Of a stretch of DNA of 64,000 nt, positions 46,561 through 55,278 are shown piece after piece. Each line of letters starts with the position of its first letter. The first letter of the stretch is position 1. The notes under the pieces are model-generated. The model saw nothing but the letters and a program-made list of their open reading frames with translations. It did no database searches and was not told where the DNA came from. The DNA is taken from assembly GCA_019352875.1 (NCBI GenBank), contig JAAAFW010000015.1, forward strand, positions 372,001-436,000, read 5' to 3'. The translations under genes and the position numbers were made by a program. This DNA comes from Pedobacter cryoconitis. GTDB lineage: Bacteria; Bacteroidota; Bacteroidia; Sphingobacteriales; Sphingobacteriaceae.

Positions 46561-48027
46561 TTAAGCGTAGGGAATACCATCTTTGGTCGGCAATCTGCTC
46601 TCACCCATCAGATATTCATCTACTTTTCTTGCTGCTTCACGGCCTTCAGAAATGGCCCAGACAACCAGCGACTGTCCTCTTCTCATATCACCAGCAGTAA
46701 AGATTTTGGCAATATTGGTTTGATATTTACCCTCTTCTGCTTTTACATTACCGCGGTTATCGAACTCGACACCCAGTTTTTCCAGTAATCCTTCTTTTTG
46801 CGGATAAAGGAAACCCATCGCTAATAATACCAGCTGGCAAGGTAACTCACGCTCAGTTCCTTCTACTTCTTTGAAGTTTACAGGTCTGCCGTTCGCATCG
46901 ATATCCCATTGCACATCTACAATTCTAAGTGCACGAAGATTATTATTTTCATCTGCCAGGAATGCTTTGGTATTTACACCCCATGCCCTGCTGCAACCCT
47001 CTTCATGTGAACTGGTTACTTTCAATAACATTGGGAAAGTAGGCCATGGCATATTATCTGTACGTTTTTCAGCCGGCATTGGCAGAATCTCAAACTGCGT
47101 AACAGAACGTGCACCCTGACGGTTGGAAGTACCGATACAATCAGATCCTGTATCACCACCACCGATAACGATTACATCTTTTCCGGTAGCCAGGATATCT
47201 TCCTGAGCGATTGCGAAATTTCTGACACGCTTGTTTTGTTGTTTCAGGAAGTCCATCGCAAAATGAATCCCCTGAGCTGTTCTGCCGGTTACAGGCAGAT
47301 CACGTGGTACAGTAGAACCACCAGCCAGTACGATAGACTGATTTTCTCTCAGTAGCGTGTTTAATTCCACGTTTACACCTACGTTAGCATTACATTTAAA
47401 CGTAATACCTTCCTTCTCCATCAGGCTGATACGGCGTCTAACCACATCTTTCTGTAATTTGAAATCAGGAATACCATAGTTTAATAAACCACCCGGAGTA
47501 TCGTCCCTTTCGTAAACAACTACCTCATGGCCGGCACGGTTCAATTGTGCAGCAGCAGCAAGACCAGCAGGTCCGGAGCCGATAACAGCTACCTTTTTAC
47601 CAGTTCTGATCAATGGCGGATCGGCTTTAATAAAGCCTTTTTCGAAAGCAATCTCGATGATGTGCTTTTCGATATCCTCAATAGATACAGGAGATTTATT
47701 AATTCCCAGTACACATGCAGACTCACAAGGAGCCGGACAAATGCGCCCTGTAAACTCAGGGAAGTTGTTGGTACTTAACAAAATACCTGCAGCTAATTCC
47801 CATTCCCCTTTATAAACGGCTTCATTAAACTCTGGAATTACATTGCCAAGCGGGCAACCCGACTGACAAAATGGAACACCACAGTCCATACAGCGGGCCG
47901 CTTCCTGTTTAACCTGTTCTTTTTCGAAAGAAACTACGAACTCCTTATAATGCTGTAATCTTGTTTTAGCATCTTCTTTTACAGGAGCCGTTCTCTCATA
48001 TTCTAAAAATCCAGTTACTTTTCCCAT
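46561..48027 (-). CDS. gltD: Glutamate synthase (NADPH) small subunit
   Basis: 488 residues. The N-terminal helical Fe-S domain has the cysteine patterns CMDCGVPFCQSGCPLGNVIP and CPAPCESACVLG; then FAD (VIGSGPAGLAAAAQ) and NADPH (VIGGGDTGSDCIG) Rossmann domains. It takes electrons from NADPH and passes them to GltB in glutamate synthesis. Placed 3 bp after gltB on the same strand. Confidence 0.97.
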   Translation of the reverse strand: MGKVTGFLEYERTAPVKEDAKTRLQHYKEFVVSFEKEQVKQEAARCMDCGVPFCQSGCPLGNVIPEFNEAVYKGEWELAAGILLSTNNFPEFTGRICPAPCESACVLGINKSPVSIEDIEKHIIEIAFEKGFIKADPPLIRTGKKVAVIGSGPAGLAAAAQLNRAGHEVVVYERDDTPGGLLNYGIPDFKLQKDVVRRRISLMEKEGITFKCNANVGVNVELNTLLRENQSIVLAGGSTVPRDLPVTGRTAQGIHFAMDFLKQQNKRVRNFAIAQEDILATGKDVIVIGGGDTGSDCIGTSNRQGARSVTQFEILPMPAEKRTDNMPWPTFPMLLKVTSSHEEGCSRAWGVNTKAFLADENNNLRALRIVDVQWDIDANGRPVNFKEVEGTERELPCQLVLLAMGFLYPQKEGLLEKLGVEFDNRGNVKAEEGKYQTNIAKIFTAGDMRRGQSLVVWAISEGREAARKVDEYLMGESRLPTKDGIPYA

Positions 48028-48030
48028 AAT

Positions 48031-51000
48031 TTATGATGTTTTTATTGTTGAACTTCTTTTTAATAAAACAGCTTTGTATTCTTTAGGGAATACTTTAATG
48101 AAATGTGCAGATTGTGTTGCCCAGTCACTTAAGATAAATTCAGCTAACTTACTTCCAGTCAACTGGATATGTTTCTTTAGTAAATTATTAATTCTGATTT
48201 CATCTTCTTCCTGAAGCGGGTCAAGATCTACCATTTCGGTATTACATTTATGCGGAAAATCTCCGTTCACATCATAGATCCAGGCTACACCACCACTCAT
48301 TCCGGCAGCGAAATTACTTCCTGTATTACCTAATACGAGTACTTCTCCACCAGTCATATACTCACAACCATGGTCTCCCAGGCCTTCTATAACTGCTGTT
48401 GCACCTGAGTTTCTCACGGCAAAACGTTCTCCGGCCAAACCTCTGGCGAATAACTCACCCGATGTCGCACCATACAAGGCAACGTTACCCAGAATGATAT
48501 TCTGTTCAGGAACATAGGTTACTTCTTTAAACGGATAGATCGAAATCCTTGCGCCTGATAAACCTTTACCTACATAGTCATTTCCTTCACCTTCCAGCTC
48601 CAGGGAAATACCTCTTGCAGTGAAAGCACCGAAACTTTGTCCGGCAGAACCGTGAAATTTAAAGTTGATGGTATCAGCCGGTAAACCTGCACTGCCATAA
48701 ACTTTAGAAACTTCGTTAGATAACATGGTGCCAATTGCACGGTCGGTATTTTTAACCTCAAATGATTGGAAAACAGGTTCCTTATTAAACAACGCAGGTC
48801 CTGCAGCAGCAATCAGCTGGTGATCCAATACATTATCTATTCCGTGATCCTGGAACTCAGTCTGGAACAAACTCAATCCATTATCAGGTGCTTTATATAA
48901 GATTCCTGAAAGATCCAGGTTTTTCAGTTTCCAGTCTGCAGGATCTACTGCACGCAGGCTCAGTGCATCGGCCTGACCAACCATGTCTTCTACAGTTTTG
49001 AAACCTAATTCGGCCATAATCTCACGCAGTTCTTCGGCCAGGAAGTAAAACAGGTTTACCACATGATCTGCTTCTCCGGTAAATAACTTACGCAGGTTAG
49101 GATCCTGAGTTGCCACACCTACAGGGCAGGTATTTAAGTGACATTTACGCATCATAATACAGCCCGAAGTAACTAATGCAGCAGTAGCCACACCCCATTC
49201 TTCAGCACCCAGTAAAGCCGCAACAGCGATATCTTTACCAGTTTTCAGCTGACCATCCGTTTGCAGGACAACACGACTACGCAATCTGTTTTTAACTAAG
49301 GTCTGATGGGCTTCAGCTAAACCAAGCTCCCACGGAAGGCCGGCATGCTGAATAGAGGTTAAAGGCGAAGCGCCTGTACCACCATCAAAACCAGACACCA
49401 GAATTACATCGGCATGCGCTTTAGCTACACCGGCAGCAATTGTACCTACACCAGCTTTAGAAACGAGTTTCACATTGATTCTGGCCTTACGGTTTGCATT
49501 CTTCAGATCAAAGATCAGCTGGGCTAAATCTTCAATACTGTAAATATCATGATGTGGAGGCGGCGAAATTAAACCAACACCTGGAGTAGCATGGCGGACT
49601 TTTGCAATCCAGTCATCTACTTTATGTCCCGGCAGCTGTCCACCTTCACCTGGTTTAGCACCTTGTGCCATTTTAATCTGCAGCTCATCTGCATTGGTCA
49701 GGTAGTTACTGGTTACACCAAATCTTGCAGAAGCAATCTGTTTGATAGAAGAACGCATGGAATCTCCATTCGCCATTTTCTCATAACGCAGTTCGTCTTC
49801 TCCGCCTTCTCCGGTATTACTTTTTCCACCAATACGGTTCATCGCAATAGCCAGTGTGGAGTGCGCTTCATGGGATATGGACCCGAAAGACATCGCTCCT
49901 GTAGCGAAACGTTTTAAGATACTTTCAACTGGTTCTACCTGATCCAGAGGTACAGAAGAACGGTTATAGTTGAATTCAAACAATCCGCGGATCGTATAAG
50001 CTTGCTTGGTCTGCTCATTAACGAGCTTGCTATATTGTTTATACGTTTGATAGTCGTTTTTGCGGGTCGCATTCTGTAATAAGTGAATGGTCTGCGGGTT
50101 AAACAAATGCTGCTCCCCTTTTCTGCGCCATTTATAATTACCACCTGTTGGCAGAATTGCATCCGGACGGGTGCTTTTACCAAAAATACGGCTATGCTTA
50201 ATTAATGCTTCACGTGCAATTTCATCTAGTCCTAAACCACCGATTCTTGACACAGCACCGCTGAAATAGCTATCGACCACACTTTTGTGGATACCCAGAA
50301 TTTCGAAGATCTGTGCGCCATGGTAAGACTGTAAAGTAGAAATTCCCATTTTAGAGAAGATCTTTAGCAATCCGTTATTTACAGCGTAGATATAATTATC
50401 AATTAATTTATTAACGGCCATACCACTCTCTTTCTGGAATCCGGTGATAGTTTCCAGGGCCAGATAAGGATTCACTGCAGTTGCACCAAAACCAATCAGA
50501 CAGGCGAAATGATGTACTTCCCATACGTCACCAGCTTCAACCACGATACCTACCGCACCACGGTGCCCTTTACGGATCAGGTGATGGTGTACCGCCGAAA
50601 CAGCCAGTAAAGATGGAATAGCAGCATGTTCAGAGTCCAGTGCACGGTCTGAAAGCACCAATACCTGGAATCCGTCTTCTACAGCATCTACTGCATAACG
50701 GCATAAACGGTCGAGTGCTTTAGCCAGAGAGCCAGGTTTTCCGTCAGCACGGAAATAGGTCTGCAATGTTTTAGACTGGAATACACCGGTATCAATACTA
50801 CGTACTTTTTCCAGTTCTAGGTTGGTCAGGATCGGGTGTTTAATACCGACACAGTGACATTGCATTGCATGTTCTTCCAGCAGGTTACCATTATTACCCA
50901 TAAAACCGGCAAGACTCATCACCACTTTTTCGCGGATCGGATCAATTGGCGGATTAGTCACCTGCGCAAATAACTGCTTAAAATAAGAAGATAGATGCTG

Positions 51001-52542
51001 TGGTTTCTGAGAAAGTACGGCCAGCGGAATATCTGTACCCATAGAACCGATAGGCTCTTTAGCTTCTGTAGCCATAGGTTTCAGAATCAGGTCGACATCT
51101 TCCCTGCTGTAACCAAATACCTGCTGATATTTAAAAATAGACTCTTGTGAAAGTCCGGTAAAGACCACTCTTGGATCTGAAAGTTCTTCCAGACGGATCT
51201 GATATTGATTTAACCAGTCACCATAAGGTTTACGGCTGCATACTTCATGTTTGATTTCGGCATCACTGATGATTCTGCCCTGTTCCATATCCACAACGAA
51301 CATTTTACCAGGTGTCAGTCTGCCTTTTTCCAGAATCTCGCTCTGGTCTAATGCCAGTACACCAGATTCAGATGCCATAATTACACGGTCATCTTTAGTA
51401 ATCGCATAACGGGAAGGTCTTAAACCATTTCTATCCAGAGTAGCACCAATCAGGTTACCATCTGTAAAAGCAATAGCTGCGGGTCCATCCCACGGCTCCA
51501 TTAAGGTTGCATGGAATTTATAGAAGGCTTGTTTAAGCTCATCCATATCTTCATTACCATCCCATGCTTCAGGAATCAGCATCATCATTACATGTGGCAG
51601 GGAACGGCCGGCATGCAATAATAACTCTATAATATTATCCAGACAGCCGGAATCAGATTGTGATTCATCGATCACCGGAAGCAGGATATTCAATTCTTCT
51701 GCTGTAAAATAGCTGGAAGCAAATGATTTCACACTTGCACGGAACCAGTTCAGGTTACCTTGTAAGGTATTAATTTCACCATTGTGAGCAATATAACGGA
51801 ATGGTTGTGCCAGTCTCCATGATGGGAATGTGTTGGTGGCAAAACGTGAGTGAACTAAACCGAATGCAGAAACTACCCTTTTATCACTTAACTCTGTGAA
51901 ATAGGTTCTAACCTGCATAGAAGTTAGCTGTCCTTTATATACTATAGTACGTGAAGAAAATGAAGCGATATAAAAATCTGCTTTAATCCCTTTAACTGTA
52001 CCCAGGATAGTTTTGCTCAGATAGTTTTTAAAGACATATAGTTTACGCTCGAAATCTGCGCCGGCAGCAATGTGTTCCGGGCGTGAAACAAATAGCTGTT
52101 CCATTTCCGGCTCTACTGATAGTGCCATATCCCCGATATCTGCAGGATTAGTATTTACTTTCCTGAAGCCTAATACATCCAGACCTAGTTTTTCTGCAGC
52201 TCTGTATATTACTTCACGGCATTCTTCCCGTGCTTTAACGTCTTTTGGTAAGAATAACATACCTACCCCGTAATCTCCGGATTGATTCAGACTGAAACCT
52301 ATCTTTAAACATTCGTCATATAGAAATTCGTGCGGTATCTGTATCATAATACCTGCACCATCGCCTGTATTGATCTCAGCACCGCATGCACCCCGGTGGT
52401 CAAGGTTTTCCAGAATGGTTATAGCGTCTGAAATAATTTGTTGTGACTTTCTTCCCTTCACATGTGCCACGAACCCAATACCGCAAGCATCGTGCTCGAA
52501 TTTGGAGTCGTATAAGCCCTCATTATCTTGTAGTTGTTCCAT
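48031..52542 (-). CDS. gltB: Glutamate synthase (NADPH) large subunit
   Basis: About 1503 residues from ATG 52542. The class II amidotransferase nucleophile is the Cys in HDACGIGF, so a short propeptide is probably removed. Central and FMN domains follow, with the [3Fe-4S] cluster motif C-x5-C-x4-C in CIMMRKCHLNTCPVG (about residue 1145), and a C-terminal beta-helix (GGEVLVLGNTGSNFAAGMSG). It converts glutamine and 2-oxoglutarate to two glutamates. The upstream palindrome at 52646 may carry regulation. Confidence 0.97.
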   Translation of the reverse strand: MEQLQDNEGLYDSKFEHDACGIGFVAHVKGRKSQQIISDAITILENLDHRGACGAEINTGDGAGIMIQIPHEFLYDECLKIGFSLNQSGDYGVGMLFLPKDVKAREECREVIYRAAEKLGLDVLGFRKVNTNPADIGDMALSVEPEMEQLFVSRPEHIAAGADFERKLYVFKNYLSKTILGTVKGIKADFYIASFSSRTIVYKGQLTSMQVRTYFTELSDKRVVSAFGLVHSRFATNTFPSWRLAQPFRYIAHNGEINTLQGNLNWFRASVKSFASSYFTAEELNILLPVIDESQSDSGCLDNIIELLLHAGRSLPHVMMMLIPEAWDGNEDMDELKQAFYKFHATLMEPWDGPAAIAFTDGNLIGATLDRNGLRPSRYAITKDDRVIMASESGVLALDQSEILEKGRLTPGKMFVVDMEQGRIISDAEIKHEVCSRKPYGDWLNQYQIRLEELSDPRVVFTGLSQESIFKYQQVFGYSREDVDLILKPMATEAKEPIGSMGTDIPLAVLSQKPQHLSSYFKQLFAQVTNPPIDPIREKVVMSLAGFMGNNGNLLEEHAMQCHCVGIKHPILTNLELEKVRSIDTGVFQSKTLQTYFRADGKPGSLAKALDRLCRYAVDAVEDGFQVLVLSDRALDSEHAAIPSLLAVSAVHHHLIRKGHRGAVGIVVEAGDVWEVHHFACLIGFGATAVNPYLALETITGFQKESGMAVNKLIDNYIYAVNNGLLKIFSKMGISTLQSYHGAQIFEILGIHKSVVDSYFSGAVSRIGGLGLDEIAREALIKHSRIFGKSTRPDAILPTGGNYKWRRKGEQHLFNPQTIHLLQNATRKNDYQTYKQYSKLVNEQTKQAYTIRGLFEFNYNRSSVPLDQVEPVESILKRFATGAMSFGSISHEAHSTLAIAMNRIGGKSNTGEGGEDELRYEKMANGDSMRSSIKQIASARFGVTSNYLTNADELQIKMAQGAKPGEGGQLPGHKVDDWIAKVRHATPGVGLISPPPHHDIYSIEDLAQLIFDLKNANRKARINVKLVSKAGVGTIAAGVAKAHADVILVSGFDGGTGASPLTSIQHAGLPWELGLAEAHQTLVKNRLRSRVVLQTDGQLKTGKDIAVAALLGAEEWGVATAALVTSGCIMMRKCHLNTCPVGVATQDPNLRKLFTGEADHVVNLFYFLAEELREIMAELGFKTVEDMVGQADALSLRAVDPADWKLKNLDLSGILYKAPDNGLSLFQTEFQDHGIDNVLDHQLIAAAGPALFNKEPVFQSFEVKNTDRAIGTMLSNEVSKVYGSAGLPADTINFKFHGSAGQSFGAFTARGISLELEGEGNDYVGKGLSGARISIYPFKEVTYVPEQNIILGNVALYGATSGELFARGLAGERFAVRNSGATAVIEGLGDHGCEYMTGGEVLVLGNTGSNFAAGMSGGVAWIYDVNGDFPHKCNTEMVDLDPLQEEDEIRINNLLKKHIQLTGSKLAEFILSDWATQSAHFIKVFPKEYKAVLLKRSSTIKTS

Positions 52543-52645
52543 ATCTAATTGTATTCTAAACACTAAGGTATTTAAATTTTTGATCAATTACCATTCTGTT
52601 ATTTTTTTTGTGAAAAACAAAGAATAGCATAATTTCAATAGGGTT

Positions 52646-52666
52646 AAATTGCCAACTTGGCAATTT
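52646..52666. promoter_or_regulatory. Palindrome upstream of gltB
   Basis: AAATTGCCA and TGGCAATTT are perfect 9-bp arms around ACT, 104 nt from the gltB start. It is a good candidate for a dimeric regulator site. There is no T run, so it is not a terminator. Confidence 0.55.
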
Positions 52667-52942
52667 TGATGGCCTAAAATTATCAAGTTAGCAATCGCTT
52701 GAAAATGGTCTTTTTGGGAGCGTTAAAAATGACCGGCAAAAATGATTTTTTGAGCGAAAAATTGGCTTTCCGAGCAGAAAACGGCATTTACTCTCGTCTG
52801 CTCTTCGTGCAAAACACATCAATTTCAGTCAAAAATCAGTAGTCTGAAAAATATTTGAAAAAAATATTCAATTACAATTCACTCGTCTTCAATTCATTAT
52901 CTGAAGTTAATTATTTTCTGGGACTTTTTTTTGAATTTCGTT

Positions 52943-52972
52943 TTTGCAGACTAAACTCTTTTGCTACATTTG
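52943..52972 (+). promoter_or_regulatory. ffs promoter (-33 TTTG and -7 TAnnTTTG)
   Basis: TACATTTG at 52965-52972 is followed, after 4 nt, by the 5' end of the SRP RNA. A TTTG at 52943-52946 lies 18 nt upstream of it, a normal Bacteroidota spacing. Confidence 0.7.
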
Positions 52973-52976
52973 CAGT

Positions 52977-53073
52977 GGGCAAGTCCTTTACGATCAGCTC
53001 CCTTTGAACTCCCCCAGGGCGGGAACGAAGCAAGGGTAGAAGGTTGTAGCGGTGCGATAAAGGTTGCTTGCCC
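52977..53073 (+). ncRNA. ffs: Signal recognition particle RNA (small bacterial type)
   Basis: 97 nt. GGGCAAG at 52977-52983 pairs with CTTGCCC at the 3' end (53067-53073), closing a long hairpin. The apical domain contains GGGAACGAAGCAAGGGTAG (in 53019-53039), the conserved SRP helix-8 tetraloop and internal loop that bind Ffh. A T run follows. With Ffh it targets membrane proteins to FtsY and the translocon. Confidence 0.92.
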
Positions 53074-53176
53074 ATTTTTTACTTTTTCAGATTGACTATG
53101 CTTTCAACGCACAATCTTCCGTCAAAAGCATACGCTGAACACTTCTCCAGTTTTTTATTCCCTAAATTATATAATC

Positions 53177-53842
53177 ATGAAATTTTTCATTGACACGGCT
53201 AATCTTGAGCAAATCAAAGAAGCCCAGGACCTTGGTGTATTAGATGGTGTAACTACGAATCCAAGCCTTATGGCGAAGGAAGGAATTTCCGGAGACCAAA
53301 AGGTAACAGACCATTATAAAGCTATCTGTGCTATTGTAGATGGCGATGTAAGTGCAGAAGTAATCTCTACAGATTTCGAGAATATCATTAAAGAAGGTGA
53401 AGCTTTGGCTAAACTTGATCCAAAGATCGTGGTTAAAGTTCCGATGATCAAAGATGGTGTTAAAGCCATCAAATATTTCTCTTCAAAAGGCATCAGAACT
53501 AACTGTACTTTAATTTTCTCTGCAGGACAGGCTTTATTAGCTGCCAAAGCAGGTGCTACTTACGTATCCCCTTTCTTAGGTCGTTTAGACGATATAGGTC
53601 AGGAAGGTCTGCAATTAATTGAAGATATCCGTTTAATTTTTGATAACTACGGTTACGAAACTGAAATCTTAGCAGCTTCGATCAGAGGTCCATTACATAT
53701 CATCAACTGCGCTAAATTAGGTGCTGATGTAATGACTGGTCCATTATCTTCGATCTTAGGCTTGTTAAAGCACCCATTAACTGACAATGGATTGGCAACT
53801 TTCCTTGCAGATCATAAAAAAGCTGCTGAAGCAAACGCATAA
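53177..53842 (+). CDS. Fructose-6-phosphate aldolase/transaldolase family (TalC/Fsa)
   Basis: 221 residues, the short (about 220) transaldolase class. Family marks: [46 protein letters not shown] (the Lys of VKVP is the Schiff-base residue) and [15 protein letters not shown]. It is either a pentose-phosphate transaldolase or a fructose-6-phosphate aldolase; the two cannot be separated here, though genomic use in Bacteroidota suggests transaldolase. A terminator follows. Confidence 0.9.
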   Translation: MKFFIDTANLEQIKEAQDLGVLDGVTTNPSLMAKEGISGDQKVTDHYKAICAIVDGDVSAEVISTDFENIIKEGEALAKLDPKIVVKVPMIKDGVKAIKYFSSKGIRTNCTLIFSAGQALLAAKAGATYVSPFLGRLDDIGQEGLQLIEDIRLIFDNYGYETEILAASIRGPLHIINCAKLGADVMTGPLSSILGLLKHPLTDNGLATFLADHKKAAEANA

Positions 53843-53865
53843 GCATAACTTTTCTTTATTCTATT

Positions 53866-53899
53866 AAAAGGCTCCTGAATAATTCAGGAGCCTTTTTTT
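53866..53899 (+). terminator. Terminator of the transaldolase gene
   Basis: AAAAGGCTCCTGAAT (53866-53880) and its complement (53882-53896) form a 15-bp palindrome ending in T7. Confidence 0.93.
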
Positions 53900-54679
53900 G
53901 TGCCTTTATAAAAAACAGAATGGTCTGGGAGTTAAATTGGTTCCGGAGCTATCCTGTCCTGATGTTATTAGATCGTCGCTTATCCACTACACTTTTTTGA
54001 TGTGTTCCAATATTGCTTTGTTATTATCTATAATCGGGTCAACGATAGGGTAAAATTGGGCCAACCCCTTATAAAGATAGGGTAACTACGACCGTGGCTC
54101 TAACAAAACTCTAACAATGTACAACCATAGGCTTGAGCTGAGGTGCCGGCGCTGTTCGGGTTCTAATGCAGTGTTACTCTATATTTTTACTCAAAAACCC
54201 CACAGTGAACCCACTAGAACACACCATCTTGTGGGTTCACTGTGGGTACGTGTGGGTTTCTTGTGGGTTTGGTGTGGGGTTCAGTCGAACAGGAGTAAGA
54301 GAACATTCAAACAAAACCCGAACAAAATATGACTAGAAGCTTGTTCATCACGCCAGTTCTTGTTTTTATTTCGCTTAGCTTTTGTTAATGTTTGAATTTG
54401 GGAAAGTCTTTGAGGAAAGCTCCTTTTGCGATTTATGAAGATAAAATCTGATGCCGTTCGGGTCGGCTTCAGGTTAACCTCGGGTTAAGTCCAGGGAATG
54501 TTCAGGTTCCAGTCGAACAACACTACTATATGGCACCTACAATACCCAACCAAGGCCAGAACCAAACTTCTTCTATTTTCATTATACTGTGTTTAGTGTA
54601 TAGCTTTTTCAGGAATGGACAAAAGATTGGCTTGGTTCTGGTCCGGCAGGGATTAAAAATTAATATTCTTATAGCTTTT
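53900..54679. other. Repeat-rich non-coding region
   Basis: About 780 bp without a supported gene. It is more GC-rich and repetitive than the surroundings. It contains a 16-bp perfect inverted repeat (54199-54246), three further GTGGGTTT-type units to 54280, paired GTTC(C)AGTCGAACA segments (about 54279 and 54504), GTTCGGGT-type words on both strands, a tandem CTCTAACAA and a GATAGGGTAA direct repeat. The ORFs here look like accidental frames. It could be an inactive mobile element or a regulatory or RNA-coding array. Confidence 0.6.
54199..54246. repeat. 16-bp perfect inverted repeat
   Basis: Arm 54199-54214 and arm 54231-54246 are exact complements with a 16-nt loop. Related GTGGGTTT units continue downstream. 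No T run, so not a terminator. Confidence 0.85.
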
Positions 54680-55174
54680 TTAAGAAGCAAGTACTGCTTT
54701 GATCTGGTCGTAGTCAATCTGCTCATCAGGAGCAATCAGAACACCCTTCACCCCTGCTCCATTTGCAGCTTCGACATCTCTTGGTTTATCACCAATCATT
54801 ACAGACTGCGCAGGGTCAATATCATATTCTGCAATGGCTTCCAGCAGCATACCTGATTTCGGTTTTCTGCATTCACATTCACCGCTCACCGTTGGATGAT
54901 GCGGGCAGTAATAGGCATGGATAATCTCAGCGCCCTGCTCTTCAAACTTATTGAAAAGGATCTCATGCATTTCTGCAAGTGTTTCTTCTGTATAGCGGTT
55001 CAGCGCAATTCCGCCCTGGTTTGTGATGACTACCAACAGGTATCCTTCATCAAAAAACCGCTTTAATGGCGGGATCTGGTATTCCAGGACTTCAAAGTCT
55101 TCCAGTCTGCAGATATAGTCATAAATCTCATGGTTCAGGACTCCGTCACGGTCTAAAAATATTGCTTTATTCAT
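54680..55174 (-). CDS. HAD family D,D-heptose bisphosphate phosphatase-like (GmhB type)
   Basis: 164 residues of the HAD IIIA class. Motif I is FLDRDGVLN (DxD), motif II VITNQGGI, and the Zn site is made by CPHHPTVSGECECRKPKSG, as in GmhB. GmhB removes a phosphate from heptose bisphosphate in LPS core or S-layer heptose synthesis; imidazole-glycerol-phosphate phosphatase is a related alternative but fused forms are usual there. A TAnnTTTG box is 73 nt upstream. Confidence 0.85.
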   Translation of the reverse strand: MNKAIFLDRDGVLNHEIYDYICRLEDFEVLEYQIPPLKRFFDEGYLLVVITNQGGIALNRYTEETLAEMHEILFNKFEEQGAEIIHAYYCPHHPTVSGECECRKPKSGMLLEAIAEYDIDPAQSVMIGDKPRDVEAANGAGVKGVLIAPDEQIDYDQIKAVLAS

Positions 55175-55246
55175 TTTAATGATTGGTTATGGCCGCTAAG
55201 ATGATAAAAATATTAACCTCTTCAACCATCAATCTTGTTTGCCGGG

Positions 55247-55254
55247 CAAAAATA
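55247..55254 (-). promoter_or_regulatory. TAnnTTTG box for the GmhB-type gene
   Basis: Minus-strand TATTTTTG, in the divergent space with the OPT gene. Confidence 0.5.
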
Positions 55255-55278
55255 GATACCTTTAAACCATAATTTTTT

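Larger units (their letters stand above)
52543..52976. other. AT-rich intergenic region between gltB and ffs
   Basis: 434 bp without a gene. It holds the gltB upstream region with a strong palindrome (52646-52666) and, at the end, the ffs promoter. Several near-repeats of AAAAAT and GCAAT are seen, but no other ordered element. Confidence 0.6.

Noticed and set aside
54199..54280. CRISPR array
   Set aside because: The GTGGGTTT-type repeats are short and irregular with no constant spacer length and no cas genes.
54530..54856. 108-aa plus-strand ORF starting near the repeat region
   Set aside because: It overlaps the HAD gene antisense and shows no family pattern; it lies in the unexplained repetitive stretch.
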